Assembly (NCBI GenBank): GCA_019055375.1
Contig: JAHQIW010001276.1
Location: 1-64,000 of the forward strand
Direction of reading: 5' to 3'
DNA length: 64,000 nt
From: Parelaphostrongylus tenuis
Taxonomy: Eukaryota; Nematoda; Chromadorea; Rhabditida; Metastrongylidae
Of the stretch, positions 20,750 through 30,510 are shown piece by piece. How positions within the stretch are numbered: position 1 is the stretch's first letter; each line of letters starts with the position of its first letter. Both the position numbers and the translations under genes were made by a program. The notes beneath the pieces were generated by a model. The model did not search any database and was not told the origin of the DNA. It worked only from the letters and a program-made list of their open reading frames with translations.

Positions 20750-22655
20750 TTCTATTAGTTTCTTTTTCAGGGTGGTGTGGTATCACGAGTGGGACTAACA
20801 ACCAAGTCATCAAGTACTCTCCGTGTTTCGATCACAAACATCATACAAAAACGAGAGTACATTACACGTAAAGCGCTCAATCATATCAAAAACGGGACGC
20901 TCTTTGAGAAAATGGGGTAATTTTTTTTATTCTACATGATCTGTTACCACACTTTACTGTGCAGAGACCAACACTTATTGCATTCGATCCGTTACCTAGC
21001 ATTCATTCTCCACAACGATTTTCGAACAATTCACGCGTTGCATTGACTGCTACCTGGGAGACTTCGTTTTCTTTGTGAACATCGTAATATTCTGATCGGG
21101 ACGATTTTCCTTGCAATCTTGAAGATATACAAACTAAGGCATTTCCTTCGGCGTTCGTTGGTTATTTTCAAAAGAGTGTTGGAGTAGGAAACCAGATTAG
21201 CCTTGCTCATCACTGTGATTTCTGATACACTGCATCACTAACCACTGCGCTACCCCGCTCCTATAAAGAGAATAATGCCAAGATTTCTTAAGATTTATGA
21301 GCACTTATCAATAATTTATTGTTCGATCGCCTTCTGTTATCTGAGCAGCAGTACTCACCAGTCTCTCAAAAATGTGATAAAGGTGGCATAAGAGCAGATC
21401 TAAACATAAGCAAACACTAGAACATATTAGGTGAATGAAGATCCGCCACGTTATGTAGTGATTTCTACTACATATAACCTCTTGACTGTAAACTAGAACG
21501 CCAACTAAGATATTTGATCCAATCTTGAGGATTTTTTAAGCTTTACAGTACTTAAGAGATGAGTCGCTGATTGTGTCGTAGTAATTTATGTTAATGCGGT
21601 AAAAATAGACCTATAGAATGCGGAAATGTTCTCAAGTTCTTGATTTTCTAAATTATTCAACATTGCATTACTTGTTTTCCCAACAGTGCAAATTTCCCAA
21701 TTTCGCTTCTTACTTGTTAAATTTTGATGGCAAGCCTTCATTTGTTTTCCAGGCCTAGGATTTCTACTACCTGCTTCGCTATTTAGCAGTCTTTATCGAT
21801 GGATGAGGTTCGACTCGTCTTTGTGTTAGCTTCATCTTGAGAACTCTAATACCAAATTCCTGTATCAATGGGACGCCGAACGTCTATTGGTTATGGTGAT
21901 TCCTGAAATACAGATCTGTGTTAGAACGCTCCCAACTCCTCATCACGCATATTAACGGGTCCGTATGAACCTGAGAGTAACTGATGGACTAATATTTACG
22001 ACTCGGATTCTTCTAGAACAGCATTAGTTCCTTCGCCATCCCAGAAAATATGCCGTATTCACACACCCAACTCGGAAACTACGTAACACGTTGAGAACTT
22101 TCACCGCAACTAGTACTATTCCCGTCAAACTGTGGAATCTCTTTTTTGCACTTCTGATAATCCGACACATCTTATTCAGCCTAATAACTTCTCTAGCAGA
22201 CTTATATCGACTTTTGATAACAAACTAAGGTATTTCAGCATAACATCCGACCTCTACTGGCGAATTATGAAGGTGCTCATGGAATTTGAAGAAGCGAAAC
22301 GTCAATTGCTTTACATTCGAGCGGCTCACTAAGAAAAATATGTAGTAATACAAGAAAGTAAAAGGATATGAGACGTGCAAACATAGCACAAAACCACTCT
22401 TAGAGAAGAAGTTCCCATACTCCTCCGAACTAGTAATCATAAGAATTTCTTCATTGAATGCCTCCACCATTTCTACTTTTCCCTCTTCAATTCTTGGTTC
22501 TGATAAAAGTACATCTTATGTGCACAATTTACGAAGAAGATCGTTACGTGCATTGATCTTAACGTTTGCTCCTGATGTACACCATATTTATACGAACTCT
22601 CTATGTTACCGCTATCATAAAAGTATTAACTTGTATCGCAGGAGTGATTGCAGAG
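20750..22655. other. Non-genic part of unit 1
   Basis: No gene recognised. Short open frames differ between unit 1 and unit 2 by frameshifts. A minus-strand tRNA-like phrase (GGAGCGGGGTAGCGCAGTGGTTAG, about 21230-21265) is a possible SINE head. Around 22050-22210 the plus strand reads in broken frame RNTLRTFTATSTIPVKLWN, reminiscent of LINE C-termini (F-xx-WNSLP) but too weak to call. Confidence 0.4.
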
Positions 22656-22745
22656 CGATGGCTTCGCTGGCGTAGTAGTAACACGCGCCCTTTGCATGAG
22701 TGTAACGTGGGATTAACTCCCGCTCGAGATTGACAGTTCTGAGCA
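22656..22745 (+). repeat. tRNA-derived sequence (SINE head-like)
   Basis: GCTTCGCTGGCGTAGTAGTAACACGCGCCC followed by GTGGGATTAACTCCCGCTC resembles A and B boxes at near-normal tRNA spacing. It recurs in unit 2 at about 36060-36145 with a few changes. Confidence 0.4.
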
Positions 22746-22799
22746 CTTTCCGTTTAGTAGCACAGATTTTCAAGCGCATTCCCATTCTGGACAAGAGTT

Positions 22800-23405
22800 T
22801 CAAAAAGTGTTCGTAATATTCAACACAAGTCTCACGCTAGCGCTAGCCTTTTTCGAAAGCCTCTCTAAAATTCAAGATAAAGTTATGTTTCACACGCACA
22901 TATTTCTCGCTAGATAGAACTCTTTCTTTAACTATTATTAATCATTCGATAACGTAAGATTTACCGATTCTAACGCTAAGCTTATATTGTGGAAGGTCCG
23001 TTTCTCTGCAACGCAGCAGGGAAAATAAGTTTGATTCACATACGAGAGCAAGCTCTCCTCGGCCAATACGCGGGCTGTGAGGTGGGGACGCAAGGTGGCC
23101 GATGCGGACATCTACCGATGGTGCATAAGTGAAGCGTATTGGTTAGGAATTGTTCCTCTCTTTTAATAGAAACTCTAGATCAAACATCTGATTCTGATAC
23201 ATTAAGATTTTCTCTACACGTTCATGTGCTTTTCGTGCTTCCAGCTAAGTAATAGTTGAAGTGCGCGACAGATGTGAAACATAATTTACTTTGAATAATA
23301 CAACGTTCTAGAAATAGTATTTTAGAAAACCGGAGACGTACAACCTAGCGTGAGATTTAAGCTTTCGAATGATTGCTAACACTCTTTATGAAAATTTCTT
23401 GCCCA
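22800..23405 (+). mobile_element. Palindromic MITE, copy 4 (degenerate)
   Basis: Internal family blocks are present: AAATTCAAGATAAAGTTATGTTTCACACGC, TATTAATCATTCGATAACG, GGTCCGTTTCTCTGCAACGC and GTGCTTTTCGTGCTTCCAGC. The right end GATTTAAGCTTTCGAATGATTGCTAACAC...TTTCTTGCCCAACATAGG is degenerate. The unit 2 counterpart is at 36150-36730. Confidence 0.55.
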
Positions 23406-24699
23406 ACATAGGGATTGGCTTGGAAACCTGCACTACCGTGGAAAAGAACCCAATTCTGCATACCACTGAGCATGCCCGAATACGCACTTTACCACATATC
23501 CAGTGTCTCAACAATCAAAAACCTTCAACTCAAGTATGCTAGATTGTGCTTAAATTCCATTGTCTGTATACAGTAGGTGGATATCGTGAAAAGGAAAGTG
23601 ACTTCATCACTGAGCCGAATTAATACCAACCGATATGAGCTGAACTGAAAAGGATAGAATTAGGAGAAGAATGTGTCAAGGAGATGAGAGAAAACCCTCT
23701 GAACATCTCCAATAGGCTGCTGACGACGAGAACAACCGAAGACAGGACGAGAATTGAGTCTAACTACTACTGGTCACACATGGACATTCGTCGCCTCACC
23801 GTGCTCATAATCAATTACTAAAAGTATGCCTTGATTGAGCTGATAACACCTTTGTTCCAGTATTGTCTTTTCTTCTCCTTCCCTTTCTTCTCCACTAATG
23901 CATTGTTTTCGGTTCTTGCCTTTGTGTTGATATATACGCACCTAGCTATGTATGATTAATAAAAAATTATTCAGCCTGTTTTGCATAATGTTTAACAGAT
24001 GCGAATCCAGCACAGAACAGAAAGAGATTAATCTTCAAAATCTGTCTTTACGTTGAAACAAGTATGAAGCCACTTTCATCGACATTGAACTTCCTACTCA
24101 ACACCTGGGAACAGCAACGTAGCCTCGCTTTAACCTTCACTAAAGAAGAATCCTCCGAAATCTACTTCCGTCTTAAGGCAAGTCCAAATCATTTTTAACG
24201 ACATCTTACACCCTAATCACCACCTTAGAATTGCCATAGAGTTCGCAATTAACTTTTGGTAATCGTGGCAATCCAAGAAGACGATATATGGCTTCAAATT
24301 CTAAACTACACTGACAATCTGAGCGTGATCGTAAGAAACGCTTGAAACAAACGCTACATCGACACTTTTACTTTTTTCTACAACAAATCATTTAGAAATA
24401 CCGCTGAAACCGCTCTGAAGGAACTATAGAATATGCAAAGTGAACCTTCAATCGTTACAGTGAATCGATCAATCGAGAAAGTCGACAGACGACCAAATCA
24501 CAATTTTAGAATATTGCTACATATAAATAGACGATAGGCGACATTATTGAAATATCTTCATGATCCTCTCCAATTTTTAACAAGGAATTTCTTCCATGAC
24601 TTTATCTGAATGTCATAGCCACTGTCCGTCACGTCATAATCAACGACCTGAAGAAAAAAGAAATGTTACCTTGCCTTTGAGAATGTTTTTAGACGTAAT
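23406..24699. other. Non-genic part of unit 1
   Basis: No gene recognised. A stretch at 24063-24180 (ATGAAGCCACTTTC...) stays open for about 40 codons, but the reading frame shifts in unit 2, so constraint is doubtful. The unit 2 counterpart is at 36731-38023. Confidence 0.4.
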
Positions 24700-24938
24700 T
24701 TTGAAGTTTAGTTACATCTATTCGAAGCAACAGTTCGGCAGACACGCGTATTTGAGCGTTTTCGCCATCATTGGTGACATTTTCTCAGCCACTCATCCCC
24801 TATCAAAGAGTGAAAGTATCATTGAGCAGTTGTTCTACAGGGCAAGTGACCTGGAAAATGGCCCTGATGATGGCGAAAACGCCGAAATACGCGTGTCTGC
24901 CAAACTGGTGCTTCGGGTGGATGTAATCAAACCTCAAA
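24700..24938. repeat. Long palindrome with hammerhead-like motif (unit 1)
   Basis: About 95-bp arms (24700-24793 and 24845-24938) are imperfect inverted repeats around a 50-base centre. The right arm holds CTGATGATGGCGAAAACGCC then GAAATACGCGTGTC (24864-24897), and the left arm holds its mutated inverse. CTGATGA, a GGCG-AAAA-CGCC hairpin, GAAA and GTC are in hammerhead ribozyme order, with one extra unpaired base before the hairpin. The 117-codon open frame at 24596-24949 crosses the palindrome and is not a gene. Confidence 0.6.
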
Positions 24939-25122
24939 AAGACGGCTGAAAACATTCTCAGAGACTACATATGAATGTTTTACCGAGGTTTGTAATAAAC
25001 AGTGACTGAAGAAGGTTTACTTTGTCACTGAGAGTAAACGATGTAACCTCTTACACATGTCATCAATAGAAGATTGTACCTTCAGAAATAAAAACAGTTC
25101 TGGTTCTTTTCGGTTGTCCACG

Positions 25123-25970
25123 TCGACCCTCGTTCGGGGGGACAAGAATCATCTACAAGAGCATTAGTAATCATTCTAAAGCCTATTTCTCTGGCTACAC
25201 CGCTACGTGGCCGTTCGTCGAAAAGACGTCTTTACACTGTTGTTAAATTCAAATCAAAATTATGCTTTACACCAGCTGCGCGCCTTCATTTCTACCACGC
25301 GTATCCGCTGGAAGGACGAAAAGCATATGAACGTTTAGAGTAAATCTCGTAGTATTTGAGTCAATCTTTTTATCTAGAGTTTCTTTCAAAGCGGAGAAAA
25401 ATTTCGCAATTGAAAAACATCTCGCACCCTGTATGTCTAACGCGTCAGGCCACCGATCAATCGCTCCGCCTCAGCTCCTAGGTTAACCATAAACAAGTTC
25501 ATCGAATATGTGAAACTCCATCTTATTTTCCCTGCTACACTGCAGTGAAACGGTCTTTCCAGAAATGGGCACAGCGTTGAAATAATTGATACCTACGCTG
25601 TCAAATAATTACTAATCTGAAGAAACCGCTGTTTCCGGCGAAGTGTAAAACGCAAACGTTTTCTTTCTCCTACAGCGTTGTCAAAAGAGCTTTTCCACAA
25701 AGCAAACACATTTTTGGTTCTTTGAGACTTGTGATATCGAAAGAATACTAGCAGTCTAGGAAAGGAGTTTTGACCAGCGAAATAAAAGCGAGATAAAAAG
25801 AGAAACGCTTGGTGCATATGCAACACAATTTTATCTCGGATGCTATAGCGCCATAGAAAAAAGTCTTTTTCAAGAAGCACCCACGTATTGCGCTAGTTAG
25901 AGATTTAATCTTTCTAATAAATACTAACACTTCTATTAAAGTTTTTGACCAGCGAATGAGGTCGAATACT
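25123..25970 (-). mobile_element. Palindromic MITE, copy 5
   Basis: The ends CGACCCTCGTTCGGGG (left) and CCAGCGAATGAGGTCG (right) are imperfect inverted repeats, and inverted homology extends outward through TTCGGTT/AACCGAA. The internal family blocks lie in the opposite orientation to copies 1-4. The open frames at 25593-25880 and 25748-26017 overlap it. Confidence 0.65.
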
Positions 25971-26184
25971 AATTTGTCCCCTGATAACCGAAAAAATTCA
26001 GTTAAATTGGAAATCAAGTCACATCAAACTCGCCATGAAACTGCCTCCGACTTGTAGATTTCGGGCAGTAAAGTTACTAAAAACATCCTTATTCAGTCCG
26101 GAGAGTTTCAAGGCTTACAACAAAACGACTTTCTCGGTCTGGCTTATATGAGAGGGTTAAAAAAAAATGAAAGGACAAAGCCAT

Positions 26185-26465
26185 CGGTGTTGATCAACAC
26201 CTGAGTAATGCGCCATGCTTTCGTCATCATTTGGCATCGTTCCAAGTGGATGTATGCATATCTGACCTTTGCAAATGATTCGCACTCGCTAACGGTCCAT
26301 TGAGTCAGTGCTGCCATCCTCCCAAACAAGTCTGGTTCTTTCCCACCAACTCAAGAGGGTGAAAGGTTGATGAGGGTTGAGCGCAACAGCGAACCATGAA
26401 CCATCGCTTGGTCGGTCACGTATATGCCGTAAAAAAGCTTTTAATCACTGCACCACACGTTCTCG
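26185..26465 (-). mobile_element. tRNA-derived SINE, family 2 (unit 1)
   Basis: Minus strand: the degenerate head ACGTGTGGTGCAGTGATTAAAAG lies near 26445-26465. The body has GACTTGTTTGGGAGGATGGCAGCACTGACTC, and the tail is GCGCATTACTCAGGTGTTGATCAACACC. Block order matches 6913-7206. Confidence 0.65.
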
Positions 26466-26487
26466 TGACAAAGTGACAAGTAGAGAA

Positions 26488-27060
26488 TAGACTGGAGTGA
26501 TCTCACACACTTGTAGGTGAAATTCACCAGAAAAACTCCAACAGGCATGGGATAACTCCCATGCATTTCATGGAAATATTACAATTCGTTATGTGAGATT
26601 TTCACCACTAACGGCCTAGATATTACTTGTCTTTTTTTCACTTTGTTACAGTCTCCGCCATGTCTAACGAGATAATCGAAGGTTCGTGTTTCATTGCGTG
26701 ATTATCGTACAAGAAGGTCTTTCACATCGCGCTGCACCAAATGAAATAAACGATATTGTAGGAGAGGCACAACAAGCAAATCCAAAAATCCAATTTTGGC
26801 CTTTTCCGATCAATGGAACACTTCTTGAAGGGTCGCCTATCTGAATTGTTTGATGAAGTTGAAGAAGCATGTCAAGAGTTCTTTGATTTTAAGTCGAAGA
26901 AATGGTATTTCGACCAAATCCGAAACGTGGCAGAGCGATGGCAGAAAGTCGTAGGAAACGATAGCCTTTATTTTCAAAACTAGTTATTATCGTTTCGTTT
27001 GAAATTTCATAAATTTCCAATTTTTTGCAAGTGCCCCAAAAATTTAATTTCCAACCTAAT
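26488..27060 (+). pseudogene. Internally deleted mariner-like element (unit 1)
   Basis: An ATG at 26660 starts a decayed mariner N-terminus (MSNE, then SHRAAPNEINDI). The sequence then jumps to the transposase C-terminus at 26813-26983, which is open: HFLKGRLSELFDEVEEACQE, WYFDQIRNVAERWQKVVGND, stop. The right end GTGCCCCAAAAATTTAATTTCCAACCTAA (27031-27059) is a typical mariner inverted end. The catalytic core is deleted, so the element is non-autonomous. Confidence 0.8.
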
Positions 27061-27597
27061 AAAAGAACGCTTATATGTAAAAAAATTCCTTTTATTTCAG
27101 CGAAATAACGACTTCGCTATGAAAGAAGGCATTTCTCCAACTACTGTGGTCATCAGATAGCTCAGGCGATGTCGATATCCACATTAAGCTCGGTTTCTGG
27201 TTTGACCTTCATATTACGTTCTAATATTCGGTATAAGGAAAGAGATTACAATCGCAGCCCAATTTTCAACTCCAAAGCAAAATTTTGATACTACATAATG
27301 AGATTTTAGATTAGGTCATGGCAGATTATTAGTGGAGGGACACTTGAAAATGTATCTTTAGTGAGAAAACCCGCAGTTTTCTTGAAAAATTCCACTACTC
27401 CTCGGAAAGTGAATGGAATTCAGTCGCAATGTATGAAATGTGTTCGTGTTTCCTTTCCTTTCTCACTCAGCAAAGCTTTTTCATAAGGTTACTAGTATTC
27501 ATTTAATAGCTCGTTAACTGGAAATTTCAGTATTGAAATAGATTTGTGAGTATACATTCACGATATATTCTGCTAACATAAAAAAGTTTTTGCTCTT
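27061..27597. other. Non-genic part of unit 1
   Basis: No gene or repeat end recognised. A matching stretch follows the mariner relic in unit 2 (40709-41243) with few differences. Confidence 0.4.
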
Positions 27598-27872
27598 GAG
27601 CGCTTGCGGCGCAGTGATTAGAGGTGTTTTGCGTAACACACAAGGTAGATGATTCGGCATCGCGTCCGCGGCTCACCAAGCCTTCCATCCCTCTGTGGTC
27701 AATGATTTAGTATTAAGCTTGCCTGAGAGGATAGCACCACTGATTCGATACATCGGTAGGTTAACGCTAGTTATTGTAAAGCCAGATATGCATTCAATCA
27801 CCTTAGAAGAAACTAAAAATTAGGTGACGAACGCATGGTGCCAATCTCAGGGATTGCTTAACGCCGAAAGTT
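27598..27872 (+). mobile_element. tRNA-derived SINE, family 2, at unit 1/2 junction
   Basis: Head GAGCGCTTGCGGCGCAGTGATTAGAGGTG, body GCTTGCCTGAGAGGATAGCACCACTGATTCG, tail CAGGGATTGCTTAACGCC. The B box is decayed. Unit 1 ends in its tail, so the duplication breakpoint coincides with the SINE end. Confidence 0.7.
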
Positions 27873-28434
27873 TCGAAATTATGATGAGAAATTCACAATT
27901 TTTGATGGGAAATTTTTGATGGGATTTTATGATGGGAAATTCACAATTTTTGTTCAGTCATTTACAGGCCTCATATTCAGGACGGAAAATATCATTTCTG
28001 TTGTCCGATCGAGTTTGCCGTCTAAGCGTCTGACATTTCTCGATTTCATGTACGATTTCGAGTACGCTCAGAAGATCTTTGGAGTCTCCAATAAGTAGCC
28101 GGTTACGCTTGTCTGACTGCACTAATATCACCTGGAAGGTACCACTTACTTATGTAATCAATATATCCTTCCATTATTATTCGAGCCAACTTGTCATGTG
28201 GTCTGGTAAGGGCTCTTGTACAGCCCGATAAACGTGTTTCGCCCTTACAGACTCGTCAGCCGGGCAGAACCCGTCGTCTTTCGATCTTTTTACACTCAGT
28301 TCTCTCGGGAGCCTTACACTCTTTATAGAGAGTCATCGACTCAAATAATGATGAAAGGATATAATTACTGTTTTTCTTCTTTAAGCAAAACACGAGGTGT
28401 TATAATAAAATTTTATTCACAGCTGACGTTTCGG

Positions 28435-28461
28435 CAGTTCGCCTTCTTCAGAGCCTGGAAA
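28435..28461 (-). ncRNA. Hammerhead-like ribozyme motif, Penelope left arm
   Basis: Exact inverted copy of the motif at 30484-30510 in the left arm, with the same single extra base. Its perfect conservation while the neighbouring arm sequence differs in several places is consistent with either recent origin or function. Confidence 0.4.
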
Positions 28462-28658
28462 GGTCAAATTGTCCGCAATCCAATAAGCCAAACACCTCCA
28501 ATACTCTTTTAGAAAAAATCACCAGACCTAGATTTCAATCGCATCAAGCACAAAATCAACTCTCAACATACTCACCGCTTTTTATATGTGTTCCACTAAA
28601 TGATTCAAGTGGAGACAACCGCAAGGAGATCACATAGGCTCGTAATGCACCTTACACA

Positions 28659-29256
28659 TCAAAATAACAGTCTTATATACTGACTAAAATCACGTGTGAC
28701 AACAAGGCATTCCTCCCTGCGGTTCATAGTTGGATTGGTGGTATTAATCCAAAGTGCTTCAAGAAGTTTTCGCGCTGATGTTTTTTGTTCCTGCGCAAGG
28801 ATGGTGACTTCAATCTCAAAATCAGCTCCGTCGTGTTTCTGTTCTCTATGCGTCCCTAACGGGGTGTTCCGTCTTCTAAGACGCTTATCAGCTAGGTGTT
28901 CTTCTATACGGGCATAGAGCGGCCTACCCGTTTCGCCAATATATTTATCGCTACACGCTTTGCAAGAGATTAGGTAGACTGTACCTACGCTCGTGCAATC
29001 ACCGTCTCTGCCGTTAGGACATATTTTACAATCTTACATTATGCGTAGGCGGTCATATAAACGGTTTGCGAACTAATTGGCGTCTTAGAGTATTCGGTGG
29101 TATTTCAATAATAGATTGCTCTAACCCTGCTCTTTGCAATAAACGTTTTATAGCTGTACTAATCTCATTTGAAAAAATTGAGAGGATGAACAAGACTTTT
29201 CTTTCTATCGAGTTTTCCTTCGGAGGCGTGCTCTTTCCTCTAACCTAAGCCGAGGA
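28659..29256 (-). pseudogene. Penelope-like endonuclease fragment in left arm
   Basis: On the minus strand this repeats the last ~200 codons of the right-arm frame. The GIY-YIG region and the C-terminus (REECLVVTRDFSQYIRLLF, stop) are kept. Frameshifts near 29040-29070 and 29130 break the linker. The copy starts where the right-arm frame reads PRLRFRGNSAP, so it is truncated inside the ORF and has no reverse transcriptase. Confidence 0.8.
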
Positions 29257-29259
29257 GTT

Positions 29260-30276
29260 ACAGTAGAAGCACCAGTGGTATATCTCCGCTCATTACTCTA
29301 CTGTAGGTATATAGATGACTGTTTGGTTATCTGCTCCACTCAAGAGGAGCTAGATAATTGTTTTAGATTGTTGAATGAACAGTCAGAGTATATAAAGTTT
29401 ACCCGTGAGATACCAAAAGATCATTGGCTTCCTTTCTTGAACGTGCAAATAAGCTTAAGCGAGAGCGGCTACATCACAAAGTGGTACCGGAAGCCAAGTA
29501 GTAAAAATATCCTGGTTCACTATCTCTCTTCTCATCCCTCACATACGAAAAAGGCGCTAGTAAAGAACATGTTTCGAACAGCAGCCAGCGTATGTACTGG
29601 GGAGGAGCAGAGAGAAGAATCCGTGAAATTGGCTCGGGAAATAGCCACTTCTAATGGATATGAATTTGTAGCCCCTCGGCTTAGGTTTAGAGGAAATAGT
29701 GCGCCTCCAAACGAAAATTCGAATGAAAGGAAAATCCCGTTCATACTCCCGTTCTTTTCAAATGAGATTAGTACAGCTATAAAACGCTGTTTGAAAAGAG
29801 CGGGTTTAGAGCAATCGGTGGCTCTTATTGAAATACCACCGAATACTCTAAAACGCCAACTAGTTCGCAACCGCTTATATGACCGTCTCTGTATAATGAA
29901 AGATTGTAAAATATGTCCTAACGGCAGAGACGGTGATTGCACGAGCGTAGGTACAGTCTACCTAATCTCTTGCAAAGCGTGTAGCGATAAATATATTGGC
30001 GAAACGGGTAGGCCGCTCTATGCCCGTATAGAAGAACACCTAGCTGATAAGCGTCTTAAAAGACGGAACACCCCGTTAGGGACGCATAGAGAACAGAAAC
30101 ACGACGGAGCTGATTTTGAGATTGAAGTCACCATCCTTGCGCAGGAACAAAAAACATCAGCGCGAAAACTTCTTGAAGCACTTTGGATTAATACCACCAA
30201 TCCAACTATGAACCGCAGGGAGGAATGCCTTGTTATCACACGTGATTTTAGTCAGTATATAAGACTGTTATTTTGA
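29260..30276 (+). CDS. Penelope-like reverse transcriptase C-terminus plus GIY-YIG endonuclease (5'-truncated)
   Basis: An open frame of about 338 residues with no true start; it begins inside the reverse transcriptase at VEAPVVYLRSLLYCRYIDD. YIDD is the catalytic YxDD box. WLPFLNVQISL and the thumb region (TKWYRKPSSKN) follow. The C-terminal third has a Cys pair (CKICP), then VYLISCKACSDKYIGETGRP (the GIY-YIG variant with YIG), the Arg of LYARIEEHL, HREQKH and the late acidic position LLEALWI. In Penelope-like elements these domains copy RNA and nick the target. Nematode strains of this family often include a Cys-rich linker. The frame is intact to its TGA, so the insertion is young, but without the N-terminal palm it cannot work by itself. 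Confidence 0.85.
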   Translation, partial: TVEAPVVYLRSLLYCRYIDDCLVICSTQEELDNCFRLLNEQSEYIKFTREIPKDHWLPFLNVQISLSESGYITKWYRKPSSKNILVHYLSSHPSHTKKALVKNMFRTAASVCTGEEQREESVKLAREIATSNGYEFVAPRLRFRGNSAPPNENSNERKIPFILPFFSNEISTAIKRCLKRAGLEQSVALIEIPPNTLKRQLVRNRLYDRLCIMKDCKICPNGRDGDCTSVGTVYLISCKACSDKYIGETGRPLYARIEEHLADKRLKRRNTPLGTHREQKHDGADFEIEVTILAQEQKTSARKLLEALWINTTNPTMNRREECLVITRDFSQYIRLLF

Positions 30277-30483
30277 TGTGTAAGGTGCATTACGAGCCTA
30301 TGTGATCTCCTTGCGGTTGTCTCCACTTGAATCATTCAGTGGAACACATATAAAAAGCGGTGAGTATGTTGAGAGTTGATTTTGTGCTTGATGCGATTGA
30401 AATCTAGGTCTGGTGATTTTTTCTAAAAGAGTATTGGAGGTGTTTGGCTTATTGGATTGCGGACAATTTGACCTTTCCAGGCT

Positions 30484-30510
30484 CTGAAGAAGGCGAACTG
30501 CCGAAACGTC
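30484..30510 (+). ncRNA. Hammerhead-like ribozyme motif, Penelope right arm
   Basis: CTGAAGAAGGCGAACTGCC followed by GAAACGTC. CTGANGA, a GGC/GCC hairpin, GAAA and GTC are the hammerhead core in the right order. Flanking GGCT and AGCT can form a 4-pair first stem. There is one extra unpaired A before the hairpin, and the last stem is only ACGT, self-complementary, as in minimal hammerheads that act as dimers. Penelope-like elements are known to carry hammerheads in their terminal repeats. Activity is unproven. Confidence 0.4.

Larger units (their letters stand above)
17820..27875 (+). repeat. Tandem duplication unit 1 (10 kb)
   Basis: Collinear with 27876-41551. It starts in the mks-1 B9 exon, passes through the last mks-1 exon, several MITEs, a CT tract, a palindrome and a mariner relic, and ends in the tail of a SINE (27598-27872). 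Divergence from unit 2 is several percent with many indels, so this duplication is older than the 44-kb one. It lacks three insertions that unit 2 carries. Confidence 0.9.

Noticed and set aside
22050..22210. LINE-like C-terminal phrase with VKLWN
   Set aside because: Only one weak motif in a broken frame; not enough to separate from chance.
24596..24949. 117-codon open frame in unit 1
   Set aside because: It spans a palindrome, is interrupted in unit 2, and has no family resemblance; the open frame is a by-product of the inverted arms.
28216..28917. Plus-strand open frames in the left Penelope arm
   Set aside because: They are antisense to the minus-oriented endonuclease copy and terminal repeat; the reading on the minus strand is the biological one.
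29532..29942. 136-codon minus-strand open frame
   Set aside because: Antisense shadow of the Penelope-like reverse transcriptase/endonuclease frame.
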